Below, in pieces: positions 1 through 10,100 of a stretch of 64,000 bases of DNA. This DNA is from Carboxylicivirga marina (GTDB taxonomy: Bacteria; Bacteroidota; Bacteroidia; Bacteroidales; Marinilabiliaceae). The position numbers were made by a program, and so were the translations under genes. Location of the stretch: the NCBI RefSeq assembly GCF_016612505.1, contig NZ_JAENRR010000026.1, positions 1 through 64,000 of the forward strand, written 5' to 3'. How positions within the stretch are numbered: the first letter of the stretch is position 1; the number at the start of each line of letters is the position of its first letter. Below the pieces are notes generated by a model. The model saw nothing but the letters and a program-made list of their open reading frames with translations. It had not been told where the DNA came from and did not search any database.

Positions 1-53
1 TGAAAATTTCGTTAAAGGGTTCTGCGATTTTATCAAGTCAAAAATTGAAAAAA

Positions 54-1508
54 CTAATTTTTAGAACCCACCTTAAGAGAGTTTATCTCTTTTTTAAATT
101 CGGCCGGTTCAATAGCTTGTTCACCCAGAACCCAAATCTTAAATTTTAAAGCAGCAATATTGTATTTTATATGACCATCTTTTGGTAATAAATCGGCAAG
201 TTTATTTAATTCCAATAATGCATCATACACGCCTACATTGTTTATCATGTACTTGAATACCGTGTTTTTATTCAATAAAGAACCATATTCAGATTTTCTA
301 GGAATTTCAAGCTTATCGATATAAGTTGCTGGTAATTGTTGATTTATAACACGGTCAAACAATGAGTTTTGAATCTCGATGGCTTGTTCTAAGTTTTGTT
401 CCGATAACGATTTCTGAAATATTCCTACTAAGCCTTCCGCCGAGATATCATTGTATTTATTCTTTTTTTGAAGCTCCAATACGACAACAGCTTTACGATG
501 ACTCGCAAGGTATGGCTCCAAAGCATTTAAGATACTTTTATCATTTAACTTCTCTTTGATTTCTTTTTTTGAGAGCTCTGATAAATATGAATAGCTAGAG
601 TATGTAATGTCATTCAAGAACTCGACCCAATTTTCTGATACATTAACCTCATTAATTATTTCTGGTTCTTGAAATTTCTGAAGCGCAGTGACGATACTTT
701 CAGCCCTTTGTTTTTGAAGCTCATTGTTTCTATCTGTTTTCCCTTCAATGGAAGAATAGGCTCTAATCGTTATTTTTTTCACATTATAGTTTGTCAAACT
801 TAGGGAGTCATAAAGAGGCTTTATATCCTCTTGTGAATAGCTTGATTTATTTTTTGCAAACGGAATTTCAAAGCGAAGGCTTTTGTGACTTAAAATATAC
901 TGTTCTTGTTTTGAAATAGTTTGATTAAATCGACTCTTATATGTTAAGGTATCAAGGAACATTCCCATTTCCAACAAGTCCCACCTGTATGTCTGCAAAT
1001 CGACAAAACTGTTATAATAACATAAATATTTCTTTTTTAGAATAAGCAGGTTAAATTCAATGTCTTCTGAAAGAAATTTGTCTGGCACTTTACCAACCTT
1101 GATAATAACACGATTATCTTGTGTTGGAATCATATTTGATGTGAGTTCTTTTAAATATATAGGCCTTTGTAAATCCCCCCTGATTATCGTCCTTTCCTCA
1201 AGAATTTCGACGCTACAGTCATACCTATTCTTATTTACAATATCAATTGCAATTCCATCAGTAGCTTTCTTAAACATCTGCTCAAACCACTCGCGATTCG
1301 TTACAAAAAAGTATAATTCATTACTTTCATAATCACGTCGAATACCAAACTGAATCTCATCTGGCATATTTCTAAAAATCTCAATGCAGTCCTTACATTT
1401 AGTATTGTATTTTGAACCAGGGGTTTTAATATCAAAATATTCTTGGCTTATGAGAGGAGAAAGAATAAATAAACCTATTATGAAAATGAAACATCTTAAT
1501 TTTACCAT
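54..1508 (-). CDS. secreted protein with OmpA-like domain
   Basis: The 484-residue protein starts with a clear signal peptide (hydrophobic core at residues 7-20, ending LISQ). Around residues 210-285 it has an OmpA-C-like pattern: a beta strand, then ITIRAYSSIEG and an N-x-x-L-x-x-x-RAESI helix, which in that family binds peptidoglycan. The domain sits mid-protein rather than at the C-terminus; the remaining 200 residues are helical with no family I recognise. It is probably exported to the periplasm or outer membrane. The start at 1508 places the signal peptide correctly. It is the last gene before the window edge and may be preceded by cassette-derived non-coding DNA. Confidence 0.7.
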   Translation of the reverse strand: MVKLRCFIFIIGLFILSPLISQEYFDIKTPGSKYNTKCKDCIEIFRNMPDEIQFGIRRDYESNELYFFVTNREWFEQMFKKATDGIAIDIVNKNRYDCSVEILEERTIIRGDLQRPIYLKELTSNMIPTQDNRVIIKVGKVPDKFLSEDIEFNLLILKKKYLCYYNSFVDLQTYRWDLLEMGMFLDTLTYKSRFNQTISKQEQYILSHKSLRFEIPFAKNKSSYSQEDIKPLYDSLSLTNYNVKKITIRAYSSIEGKTDRNNELQKQRAESIVTALQKFQEPEIINEVNVSENWVEFLNDITYSSYSYLSELSKKEIKEKLNDKSILNALEPYLASHRKAVVVLELQKKNKYNDISAEGLVGIFQKSLSEQNLEQAIEIQNSLFDRVINQQLPATYIDKLEIPRKSEYGSLLNKNTVFKYMINNVGVYDALLELNKLADLLPKDGHIKYNIAALKFKIWVLGEQAIEPAEFKKEINSLKVGSKN

Positions 1509-1866
1509 AGATTTTTAATCATTTTAAGTGACTTGCAGCTTTCAAAACCACTATAATTACCGCGCTGTTGCGCAATTTGGCTAAGGATTTTAAGCAAATT
1601 CTTCCTAAGTAATATTGAGCCCAAGATTGATGTATGTTTAAACAAATTTTGTTCTGCAATTTGTATTAGTCTTAACGGTGGCTGCATGGCGTCGTGAGGG
1701 TTTTTATCCTTACAATCTTTCCAAATTGAGCTGAGCCAAAGCGTTGTATTTGTTTTAACTTTTCTTTTATAAGCCAAATCAGCGATTTGGCGCTGGTAGC
1801 TGGAGCTACGGACTTTCCAAAACACTACGAATCCCGAAATGCGCTATAGCAGCGTGTTGTACCCAG
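1502..1866 (-). repeat. non-coding cassette tail with nested palindromes
   Basis: This 360-bp stretch between the DUF2971 gene and the OmpA-domain gene holds several dyads: GCCAAATC/GATTTGGC at 1773-1780 and 1784-1791, GTAGCT/AGCTAC at 1796-1801 and 1804-1809, and the terminal GTTGTACCCA at 1856-1865. A 107-codon open frame crosses it, but its product is low-complexity and lacks family features, so I treat it as non-coding. The sequence between 1806 and 1866 looks like one arm of a long cassette-end hairpin. Inference from layout; the element family is not proven. Confidence 0.5.
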
Positions 1867-2619
1867 TTATTTTATGTCTCCAAGTGATATTCTTCTTGAC
1901 CAATAAGATGCTTTTTTTATTTCAATATTAGGTATTAAGCTTCTAATTGATGGATTATATAACTCATTAAAGTCAACTCCAAGAATTACTCTTCTTAAAC
2001 TTTTTCTAATTGAACAGTAAACATTGTCAGTTGTATAGCAGTAATGTAATAGCCGTTTTTCATTTTCTGAATGCCACTCATCGTTCTTTCTGAAATAAAA
2101 ATAGTCCATATATTCTTCCCTCAAATGTTCACGAACATACCTACCAATTCCCAGTGTTTTAATTAGATTATAATCAACATTTGGGAGACGATTAGTCTTA
2201 GAGGCATTCTCATATTCAATAGCCTTAAATTTATTCTCATCAATTTTATCCTGATTCTCTAGAAGAAAGTCGTCACCATTTATTTCTAGGCAGACTCCTT
2301 TATGATTTTGACCATAAAGAGCCCAAAGTCTTGAATATTCATACCCTTTTAATCCATTATAATCCTGGGCAAAACATAGAATTTTACATCCTCTTCTTAT
2401 TTCATCGCTAATTTCACGATTTACTTTCCAAATATTCTCCTCACTACCTAATCCACTTATGGCAAATGAAAAACTTTTATTTTCTCTAGGGTCATTTGTA
2501 TTACCCATTGGATTTAATAAAAGTCTTAATTCTGGCAAAATGTACTCAATTGCGGTTTGCATTGAGCAATAGTGATATAAAGTGTTATTCTCTGCCATTC
2601 TCATTTAATTGGGTACAAC
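1856..2619 (-). mobile_element. putative gene cassette bounded by 10-bp inverted repeats
   Basis: GTTGTACCCA at 1856-1865 and its exact reverse complement TGGGTACAAC at 2610-2619 bracket a single gene, one base beyond its stop codon and five bases before its start codon. A single promoterless gene held this tightly between short inverted core sites is the layout of integron-type cassettes. The core resembles the GTTRRRY/RYYYAAC consensus with one mismatch. No integrase is present in the window. Confidence 0.5.
1867..2604 (-). CDS. DUF2971 domain protein
   Basis: The 245-residue protein matches my recollection of the DUF2971 family: an N-terminal LYHYCS motif, a central NDPRE motif near residues 37-41, a CILCFAQ-like strand, a LWALYGQNHKGVCLE segment near residue 95, and a C-terminal RRVILGVDF strand. 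The biochemical function is unknown; the family is common in accessory and defence-rich regions and resembles ADP-ribosyltransferase-like folds only loosely. ATGs at 2604 and 2598 are both possible. The gene is tightly framed by inverted repeats, suggesting it moves as a cassette. It has no obvious promoter of its own. Confidence 0.8.
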   Translation of the reverse strand: MRMAENNTLYHYCSMQTAIEYILPELRLLLNPMGNTNDPRENKSFSFAISGLGSEENIWKVNREISDEIRRGCKILCFAQDYNGLKGYEYSRLWALYGQNHKGVCLEINGDDFLLENQDKIDENKFKAIEYENASKTNRLPNVDYNLIKTLGIGRYVREHLREEYMDYFYFRKNDEWHSENEKRLLHYCYTTDNVYCSIRKSLRRVILGVDFNELYNPSIRSLIPNIEIKKASYWSRRISLGDIK

Positions 2620-3310
2620 TTAAATACATACAGCACGATGTTTTATATATGTCTAATAGTCACCACATTTTCCATATGCTGTTTTTAGATATTCTAGCTA
2701 TTCAATCAGCACTTTTATAAAACTAATTAAAATACCATCATCTTGGCGTGAGTAAAGTTGTGCCCTTCGAAAATAACGCTTCTCTCCTGTTCTTTTATAC
2801 TCTCTCTTTTAAATAATCCGAGTGCATGGCGTATGCTCAAATGAGATTGAAACATCCATTCATTCGCCATATTTGATTGAAGAAAGCGGATAATCCATGC
2901 AAGCATGCACTCAAAAGATGCAAGTATCAAACAATGTGATGCAATCATTGAGAATGACGACGAATATCAGCGATGTTTTAATTGATCGCTGAGCATGCAA
3001 ACAACATCAATGAACCAATCTGATTGACAACTGCGCCGTTTTCCATCAACGATGAATCGTTTCGGTTCATTCATGTGCAAGTTTGGCTCAGGTATGCGCT
3101 TCTTTATTCGAAACATCCGATAATTCTGGTCGTTTATTATATCTGGCGATCTAGGTTTTCGCCACATAAGTACCCACATCATATAAAATGGTTCGTGAAT
3201 CCATGTAAATGACGCATTATTCATTAAAAACAGCTGGCTAATGATACCTTTCGCCGCATCTATGGATGTAGCAAGTAAGCCAATGCTATTTACATGGCCT
3301 CCATTCATTT
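2620..3310. other. 690-bp stretch without a confident gene
   Basis: On the minus strand a frame from 3308 to 2727 (about 193 codons) is open except for one TGA at 2967-2969, separating pieces of 113 and 73 codons. The product contains FTWIHEPFYMMWVLMW and a methionine-rich C-terminal piece, with no family I recognise. It may be a decayed gene or chance. No RNA gene or transposase motif was recognised here. Confidence 0.35.
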
Positions 3311-3345
3311 ATTAAAATAAAAAAGGGGTACTTCCGAAGTACCCC
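3311..3345 (-). terminator. rho-independent terminator
   Basis: On the minus strand a 9- to 10-bp GC-rich stem (arms at 3325-3334 and 3336-3345) is followed by a TTTTTTATTTT tract. It lies 38 bases after the stop codon of the 161-residue gene at 3383-3868. Confidence 0.85.
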
Positions 3346-3382
3346 TCTGACATAAGAATGCCCGTGCTATGACCAAAAAATA

Positions 3383-3868
3383 TTAATTATTACTTACTTC
3401 GTCAGTGGCAGTTGTATTGCTTCTGTCGAACCGACCTTTTAATTGATTATAAAGGCTGTTGGCACCCGGTAATCCGGCTTTGTTTGCCGCCTTAATCATA
3501 TTATACACCATCAGGGCATTGGAATAGGCCTCTGATCCGGCCAGCATTTGGGTGTCGCGCACATGATCATACAAATATGCCAGTGGTGCTAATAATTCTT
3601 CCAGCTGCTCGTATAACTTCAGGTCCTTACTCATTTCTTCTGGACTTACATAGGATGGCAGTATACTGGCATCGTTCTTAATGGCAGTCTCCACATCCTG
3701 CACAAAGGAATAATTTCGCTTATCCATCTTGGGCAGACGCTTTCGCTGCTCGGGTGTTACCCCTGTTAAAAAGGGCATCTTTTCCTTGATTTGCCTTAAC
3801 AAATCAATCACTTCCACCACATCCTCCTGGGGCATGGTTACTGAAATTTGATTACTTGAATAACTCAT
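3383..3868 (-). CDS. conserved hypothetical protein, all-helical
   Basis: The 161-residue cytoplasmic protein has no signal peptide and no membrane segment. Predicted helices occupy most of its length; a PFLTGVTPEQRKRLPKM segment near residues 32-48 and an ALMVYNMIKAANKAG helix near residue 120 stand out. I do not recognise an enzymatic motif and assign no function. It is a single-gene unit: a strong terminator follows it and about 370 bases separate it from the peptidase gene on its other side. Confidence 0.75.
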   Translation of the reverse strand: MSYSSNQISVTMPQEDVVEVIDLLRQIKEKMPFLTGVTPEQRKRLPKMDKRNYSFVQDVETAIKNDASILPSYVSPEEMSKDLKLYEQLEELLAPLAYLYDHVRDTQMLAGSEAYSNALMVYNMIKAANKAGLPGANSLYNQLKGRFDRSNTTATDEVSNN

Positions 3869-4178
3869 CGTTAACTATTTTAAGTTAGATTTGGCTATAG
3901 TACCGGGCTTTCTTTCTGATACACGCCTGGTGTACAATAGTTAATAGCAGAGAGGGCAAAACGTAACACCTTTTTTCGTACAAATTTAATTTTCGTTGAT
4001 AAACAGACCACTACTAACGATAAACGTCTGATTTTCTTCCATTAAATAAAATATTCTATTTATCATATCTTTATTTCTAATTCGAATTAGTCGTTTTTTT
4101 CACCTTTAAATCCTTATATATCATTTAAGATTTAGCAAAAGCGAACGCTAGTATCAGAAGACTCATTCAATAAGACAT
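3869..4178. other. AT-rich intergenic region
   Basis: About 310 bases between the 161-residue hypothetical gene and the peptidase terminator. I see no reading frame of note, no RNA structure and no repeat. It presumably holds the promoter of the minus-strand gene ending at 3383. Confidence 0.5.
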
Positions 4179-4210
4179 AAAAAAACCTGGTAAGCATCCA
4201 CTCACCAGGC
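4179..4210 (-). terminator. rho-independent terminator after the peptidase gene
   Basis: On the minus strand the arms GCCTGGTG and ACCAGG (4186-4191 and 4204-4209 plus flanks) form a hairpin followed by a run of seven T. It lies about 27 bases beyond the stop codon of the DPP-IV-like gene. Confidence 0.8.
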
Positions 4211-4236
4211 TTTTCGAATTCATTCTATACTTGTCG

Positions 4237-6375
4237 CTACAAGAAGTCATCAAAATAGCGGGTCACTTTTTCCATTAGATGTATGCGATCTTTTCCTCGT
4301 ACATTGTGTTCATGCCGTGGATAAGGAAAATAATCTATTTGAACGCCATTTTTAACACACTCGTGAATAAACGAAAGACTGTGCTGCCAAACAACAACCG
4401 GATCAATGGCTCCATGAATAACCATTAATCGACCTTCCAAATCATTAACTCGTAGGTTTAGGTTCGCATTCTTATAACCTTCTGGATTTTCCTGTGGCAT
4501 ATCCATATAGCGTTCGCCATACATGATTTCATAGTATTTCCAGTCGATCACCGGTCCGCCGGCAACCCCTACTTTAAACACATCCGGGTGCTGTGTCATC
4601 ATTGAAATGGTCATAAAACCACCATAACTCCAGCCATGCACACCAATCTTATCTGCATCAACATAAGGAAGTGATTGCAGGTATTCGATACCCTGCATTT
4701 GATCTTCCACTTCCAATTGACCTAATTGACGGTGAATAGCCTGTGCAAATTCTTTTCCGCGATTGGCTGTACCCCTGTTATCAAGCGTAAAAGCAATGTA
4801 GCCTTTTTGGGCCATGTATAGCTGCCAACCACGAGCACCTCCCATCCATCGATTCTGTATCATCTGCGAATGCGGACCACCATAGACATATACAATCACC
4901 GGGTATTTCCTGGCAGCATCAAAATCAACTGGTAAAACCATACGTGCATTTAAATCAAATTGCCCATCTTTTGTTTTTAGTTTAAGCAATTCGACTTTCC
5001 CGGTTTCCATCCCTTTGTATGGGTTCTCCACCTCCTGTAGCGTTCGTATGCTTCTGCCTCGCGTGTCTACCAACTTGGTGATTGATGGAACATTCAACGA
5101 GGAGAAAGTCGTTAAAGCATAACGTCCATCTTTACTAATCTTCACCTTGTGAACACCTTCATCGGTGGTAACACGATTCATCTTTCCGGATGTCAGGCTA
5201 ACTTTGTAAACATGACGCTCTAAGGCTTCTTCTTTCGTTGATTCGATAAACACGTATTTAGCTGCTTTGTCAAAACCCAGTACATTCGTCACTTCCCAGT
5301 CACCTTGCGTCAACTGCTTTTTTAACTGCCCATCTAAACCATATACATACAGATGATTATTTCCATCCTTTATACTTTGCCAGATGAAATCACCTTTCTT
5401 TCCCGGAACAAATAAGGCCGGATGCTGTGGCTCAGTCCAGCGTTCATCTTTTTCTTCAAACAAAGTTGATACGAGTTGACCATTGGAAGCATCGTATTTA
5501 TTGAGATGCATGTGGTTTTGCTCACGATTAAGCTCAGCAACTAATAAATATTTGTTATCGGCCGTCCAACATACATTCGTAAAAAAGCGATCGTATGGCT
5601 CTCCTGTTTTCAGGAAGATCGTTTCCTTCGTATTCAAATTGTATACGCCAACGGTTACCTGATGACTACCCATTCCTGCCATTGGGTATTTAATATTCTC
5701 TAATTTGGCAACACGTTCATCCACATTAACTAAAGGATAATCGCTTACCATCGAGTTATCTTCCCTATAAAAAGCGAGCTGCTCACCATTGGGTGACCAG
5801 AATGTACCTTTGTTTATTCCAAATTCATTACGATGAACGGTATGACCAAATACAACATCATCACCCTCATTACCTGCAACCATCACAGGTTTGCTTTTTC
5901 CTTCTTTTAGATACAAATCATTGCCAAGGGTATAGGCCACGGTGCCTGCATTTTTATTTAAATCAAAATTAGAAGCACCTGCTTCACGCCCCACGCACAT
6001 CATTACTTTTTCAGACGCCTGATCAACTGAATAATAAGCTTCTTTAGTTGTAAATGAGAATTGCATTTTTGTGTCCCAGCTGAGTTGAGGCAGGCGCTTT
6101 AGCGCGCTGTAGCCATCTTTTTCCAGAATGGTGTTTAACCAGTTCAAATCAAAGGCAAAAACCGCATTTGTGCTTTTTAGTTCTTGTACAAAAACAGAAT
6201 CCTGACGCTGCAATACCAACTGATTGGCATCGCCTTTAAAATTTACATTAATGGCACGCGGGTAATAATTGTAAAAACTCTTCCCACCGCTAATGACATC
6301 ATCTAAAGCAAGTTGTCCGTTTGCACAATTGATGCCCAGCACAATAAGCAACAACATGAATAAATTCTTCTTCAT
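4237..6375 (-). CDS. dipeptidyl-peptidase IV-like S9 serine peptidase
   Basis: I start the protein at the ATG at 6375 (712 residues) because it opens directly into a signal peptide (MKKNLFMLLLIVLG, ending NGQ); the 14 codons upstream add nothing. Residues 30-450 form the DPP-IV-type beta-propeller; the C-terminal 230 residues are an alpha/beta hydrolase. The catalytic triad is visible: Ser583 in GWSYGG, an Asp near 658 in GAIDPV, and a His near 688-690 in RHEHN. Family S9B members remove Xaa-Pro or related dipeptides in the periplasm, important for peptide users. It is monocistronic with its own terminator and a -7 box upstream. Confidence 0.92.
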   Translation of the reverse strand: MKKNLFMLLLIVLGINCANGQLALDDVISGGKSFYNYYPRAINVNFKGDANQLVLQRQDSVFVQELKSTNAVFAFDLNWLNTILEKDGYSALKRLPQLSWDTKMQFSFTTKEAYYSVDQASEKVMMCVGREAGASNFDLNKNAGTVAYTLGNDLYLKEGKSKPVMVAGNEGDDVVFGHTVHRNEFGINKGTFWSPNGEQLAFYREDNSMVSDYPLVNVDERVAKLENIKYPMAGMGSHQVTVGVYNLNTKETIFLKTGEPYDRFFTNVCWTADNKYLLVAELNREQNHMHLNKYDASNGQLVSTLFEEKDERWTEPQHPALFVPGKKGDFIWQSIKDGNNHLYVYGLDGQLKKQLTQGDWEVTNVLGFDKAAKYVFIESTKEEALERHVYKVSLTSGKMNRVTTDEGVHKVKISKDGRYALTTFSSLNVPSITKLVDTRGRSIRTLQEVENPYKGMETGKVELLKLKTKDGQFDLNARMVLPVDFDAARKYPVIVYVYGGPHSQMIQNRWMGGARGWQLYMAQKGYIAFTLDNRGTANRGKEFAQAIHRQLGQLEVEDQMQGIEYLQSLPYVDADKIGVHGWSYGGFMTISMMTQHPDVFKVGVAGGPVIDWKYYEIMYGERYMDMPQENPEGYKNANLNLRVNDLEGRLMVIHGAIDPVVVWQHSLSFIHECVKNGVQIDYFPYPRHEHNVRGKDRIHLMEKVTRYFDDFL

Positions 6376-6455
6376 TATATAAAATTTACAATACACACTA
6401 GTAATCAACCATTTCAACTTAACGATTCAAAATCGCATTGAAAGTACATAGTTGG

Positions 6456-6463
6456 CAAATATA
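6456..6463 (-). promoter_or_regulatory. candidate -7 box (TATATTTG)
   Basis: TATATTTG on the minus strand fits the Bacteroidota TAnnTTTG -7 element and lies about 80 bases upstream of the peptidase start at 6375. No clear -33 TTTG was found at the usual distance. Confidence 0.4.
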
Positions 6464-6656
6464 AATAAACAAAACAATGAGATTTGTAATTTATGCAATG
6501 ATTACAGCACACAGCTATGACCTTCATTCGTATCAACAAGCTATGTCGAGAATATTATTTTCATTTTTTTGGTTCATTGACAGCTATAATTGACAACTTT
6601 TAGATATCTTTCAGAAAATTTTGAACCTGTTAAATCTCAATAAAAGCACATTAAAA

Positions 6657-7091
6657 ATGAAGCGTTCGTTAATTTTATTTGTTTTATCTATTGTTGCCCT
6701 ATTATCTCCATTAAAATTAAATTCACAAGAAGACGTTTTATTCAGTAACTGTATTAATCAGCTTAAGTCGCCCTATATTGCCAGCGGACAGCCATTCCGT
6801 GCATTTTTAACCGGCACTGAGGTAGCTGAGTTTCACACTACTTTTTTCTCTGGAAGCATGTATCGTGTTGTCGCATGTAGTCATCAGGAAAACAATATTT
6901 TATTCTCGATTTATGACAAAGAGCGCAACTTGCTTTTTTCAAACGAACACCATGAAGCTGCAGGAACATGGGATTTTAAAATTGAAGGTTCGGTTGAGTG
7001 CATCGTTGAAGCCAGATTGAATCCGGATAAATCTACATCGGGCATCGCGATGCTAATGATAGGCTTTAAAAGCCTTGAGGAAATGAACTAA
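6657..7091 (+). CDS. small secreted hypothetical protein
   Basis: The 144-residue protein starts at the ATG at 6657, which gives a good signal peptide (KRSLILFVLSIVALLSP, ending LNSQ); twelve further in-frame codons upstream are probably untranslated. The mature part looks like a beta-sandwich with repeated strands (MYRVVACSHQ, LFSIYDKERN) and could be a periplasmic or surface domain. I recognise no family. It precedes the ABC transporter gene in the same direction but a small hairpin separates them. Confidence 0.65.
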   Translation: MKRSLILFVLSIVALLSPLKLNSQEDVLFSNCINQLKSPYIASGQPFRAFLTGTEVAEFHTTFFSGSMYRVVACSHQENNILFSIYDKERNLLFSNEHHEAAGTWDFKIEGSVECIVEARLNPDKSTSGIAMLMIGFKSLEEMN

Positions 7092-7123
7092 GAGCTCCGT
7101 GTAAAACAATCAAGTATAAATAC

Positions 7124-7146
7124 TAACCTCTCTGAGGTTATTTTAT
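7124..7146 (+). terminator. weak terminator-like hairpin
   Basis: TAACCTC and GAGGTTA (7124-7130 and 7134-7140) form a 7-bp stem with a 3-base loop, followed by TTTTAT. It lies between the small secreted protein and the ABC transporter and may attenuate read-through. Confidence 0.5.
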
Positions 7147-7154
7147 AACAGCAT

Positions 7155-10100
7155 ATGAGCGAGGAAATATTAAAGGCACTTATACAGTTGTTTGCGCTCA
7201 TCGCATTTCCTCGCACCGAGATTAAATCTCGACGATTCATCGTAAAATCCTTTCTCAATCAACAATTAAACAACCGATTAGTCGAAGAGTATTTGCAGCT
7301 TTTCGATCGACTTCACGAGCAACACGAACAACGTCTATCTGACAAGGATAAATTCCGTAAACGTCATTCTGCCAGCTCGGTTAAGGTTCTGAAAATTGCG
7401 ACTGAAATAAATGAAGCGCTAACATATTACCAAAAGCTCATTGTTTTAATCCAGCTTATAGAGTTCTTGAACATCGACATTGGCATGAGCGATTATGAGC
7501 GTGAATTTATTGAAACCGTCGCTCAAACATTTAATCTTCCTGAACAAGAGTATCAACTCATTATCAACTTTATTACAAGCTCTTTTTCTGATATTCCGGA
7601 ATCAAATAGCGTATTAATAGTTGACAACAATCCTTACCATGAGCAGGCCAATTTCAGACATTTATATTGGGAAAACCTGAAAGGTGAATTGAGAGTTGTT
7701 CACTTAAAATCGGTCAATCTCTTTGCTTTTCGATTCAGAGGTCATATGGATATAAGCATGAATGGCCAGTTGATTAACGAAGGTCGCGTTCAGATTTTAA
7801 ACCCAGGAAGTTCGCTTCGTAACAAACTTATCAATACAATTTTCTATAGCGATATCTTTGGTCAATTTACCAGCGACAATATTGATAATGCAATAGATTT
7901 CAGATGTGTCAATGTAGAATATCATTTTAGTAAAAAAGCCATAGGACTGCATAAAACATCGTTTGCTTCAAAATCTGGCAAATTGGTGGGTATCATGGGC
8001 TCAAGTGGTGCCGGTAAAAGCACCTTGGTTAATGTTTTAAGTGGCATTAACACACCAACTAAAGGACAGGTATTTTTAAATGACATTGATGTTCATAACA
8101 ACCTCGACCAAGCCAAAGGACTGATCGGTTATGTAGCTCAGGACGATCTTCTGATGGAAGATTTGACCGTCTACCAAAACTTGTATTACAATGCCAAGCT
8201 TTGCTTTGACAACCTTCCGGAATATCAGATAAAACGTAAAGTTCTTCGCCTACTGAGTTCGCTAGGCTTATACGAAATTCGTTTTATGAAAGTAGGCAGT
8301 CCGTTAAATAAGAAAATTAGCGGAGGTCAAAGAAAAAGACTTAATATAGCTCTTGAACTTATTCGCGAACCATCTATACTATTTTTAGACGAGCCAACTT
8401 CTGGATTATCATCGCGTGATTCGGACAATATTATTGATTTACTTAAAGAGTTGTCGATTAGAGGTAAACTGGTCTTTGTGGTTATTCACCAGCCATCATC
8501 TGACATATTTAAGATGTTTAACCAACTGCTGGTGCTTGACACCGGAGGATATCTGATTTACAATGGCGACCCGGTTGAAAGCGTTAACTATTTTAAGGCC
8601 TGTATAAACCATGCCAATCGCGATGAAAGTGAATGCCCAACCTGCGGTAATGTTAACGTTGAGCAGATTTTGAACATTGTGAATTCACAGATTCTTGATG
8701 AATATGGCAATTTCACACAAACGCGTCGCGTTGACCCCAAAGAATGGTATGATCTTTTCCATGAGGGTTGGGAGTCGAACGAGCCGCCAGCTCCTGAAAA
8801 AAACTCACTACCAAGGATAAGTTTTCAGATTCCGAACAGACTGAAGCAATTATTCATTTTTATTAAAAGAGACATTGCATCAAAGTTGGCTAACCGTCAA
8901 TATTTACTCATCAACCTATTTGAAACACCTGTTCTGGCACTGTTATTAGCATCCATCATTAGGTATTATGATGTTGACAACGCCACAGATTCGGCCTATA
9001 GCTTTGTTAAAAACCCGAATATTACTGTCTACATCATCATGTCAGTAATTATCGCTCTTTTTGTTGGTTTAACTGTAAGTGCTGAAGAGATAATTAATGA
9101 TAGAAAGATTCAACGAAGAGAATCATTTCTCAACCTAAGCCGCTTAAGTTATTTATTTTCAAAGATCGCCATATTATCGGCTATCTCCGCCATTCAATCA
9201 GCTTTATTTGTATTAATTGGCAACTTTATAATTGAACTAAGCGGTATGTTTTGGCATTATTGGGTCATCTTATTTAGCAGCTCCGTTTTTGCTAACATCC
9301 TTGGATTAAACATCTCTGACACTTTTAAAAAAACTGTCAATATTTATATCATCGTTCCTTTTCTAATTATTCCACAGCTGATTTTAAGTGGCGTATTCAT
9401 TAGCTTCGATCGCCTCAACCCATCCATTTCAACGCCTGACAAAATACCATTTTATGGTGAGATAATAACTGCACGTTGGGCATTTGAAGCATTGGCAGTT
9501 GCACAATATAAAGACAATGCATTTTATAGTGATTACTTCAGTTACGATAAACTTAAAAGCCAAGCTAAATACCGAAAAGAGTTCTGGATTCCGGCACTAA
9601 ACAGTCATCTTAGTAAGCTTGAAGCCATTATTAACAAAAATACCCAAACGGACTCCTTTGAACAATTGAATTATTCAATTGACCTAATCAATCAAGAATT
9701 AACGAAGCATTACGAGTTATACCCAGAAAGAAGTGCAGAACTGAAACTACTTTCTTCGACAAATGAAATAACAGATATTGCAGGCGTTAGAGATTACATT
9801 ACATTTTTAAAGGAATACTACAAAAACTTATACAATCAGGCAGATGCGAAGCTTGATAACAAAATAAAGGCAATAACGAAAACCGATGAAGGTCGACACA
9901 ACTACATAGAAGGCAAAAAACAGTATTTTAACGAAGATTTAGAACGCTTTGTAACCAACTCTAATAATTTCTTCTCAAACAAAATAATAGAGTTCAATGG
10001 CGAATTATGGCAAAAGATTGATCCCATCTATCAAGATCCTGAAAATAAATTTTTAAAAGCTCATTTTTTGGCTCCCACTAAAAATATTGGCGAGCTAAAT

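Noticed and set aside
1502-1825. 107-codon minus-strand open frame
   Set aside because: It lies in palindrome-rich cassette tail DNA, overlaps the next gene's start and has no protein-like features, so it is treated as non-coding.
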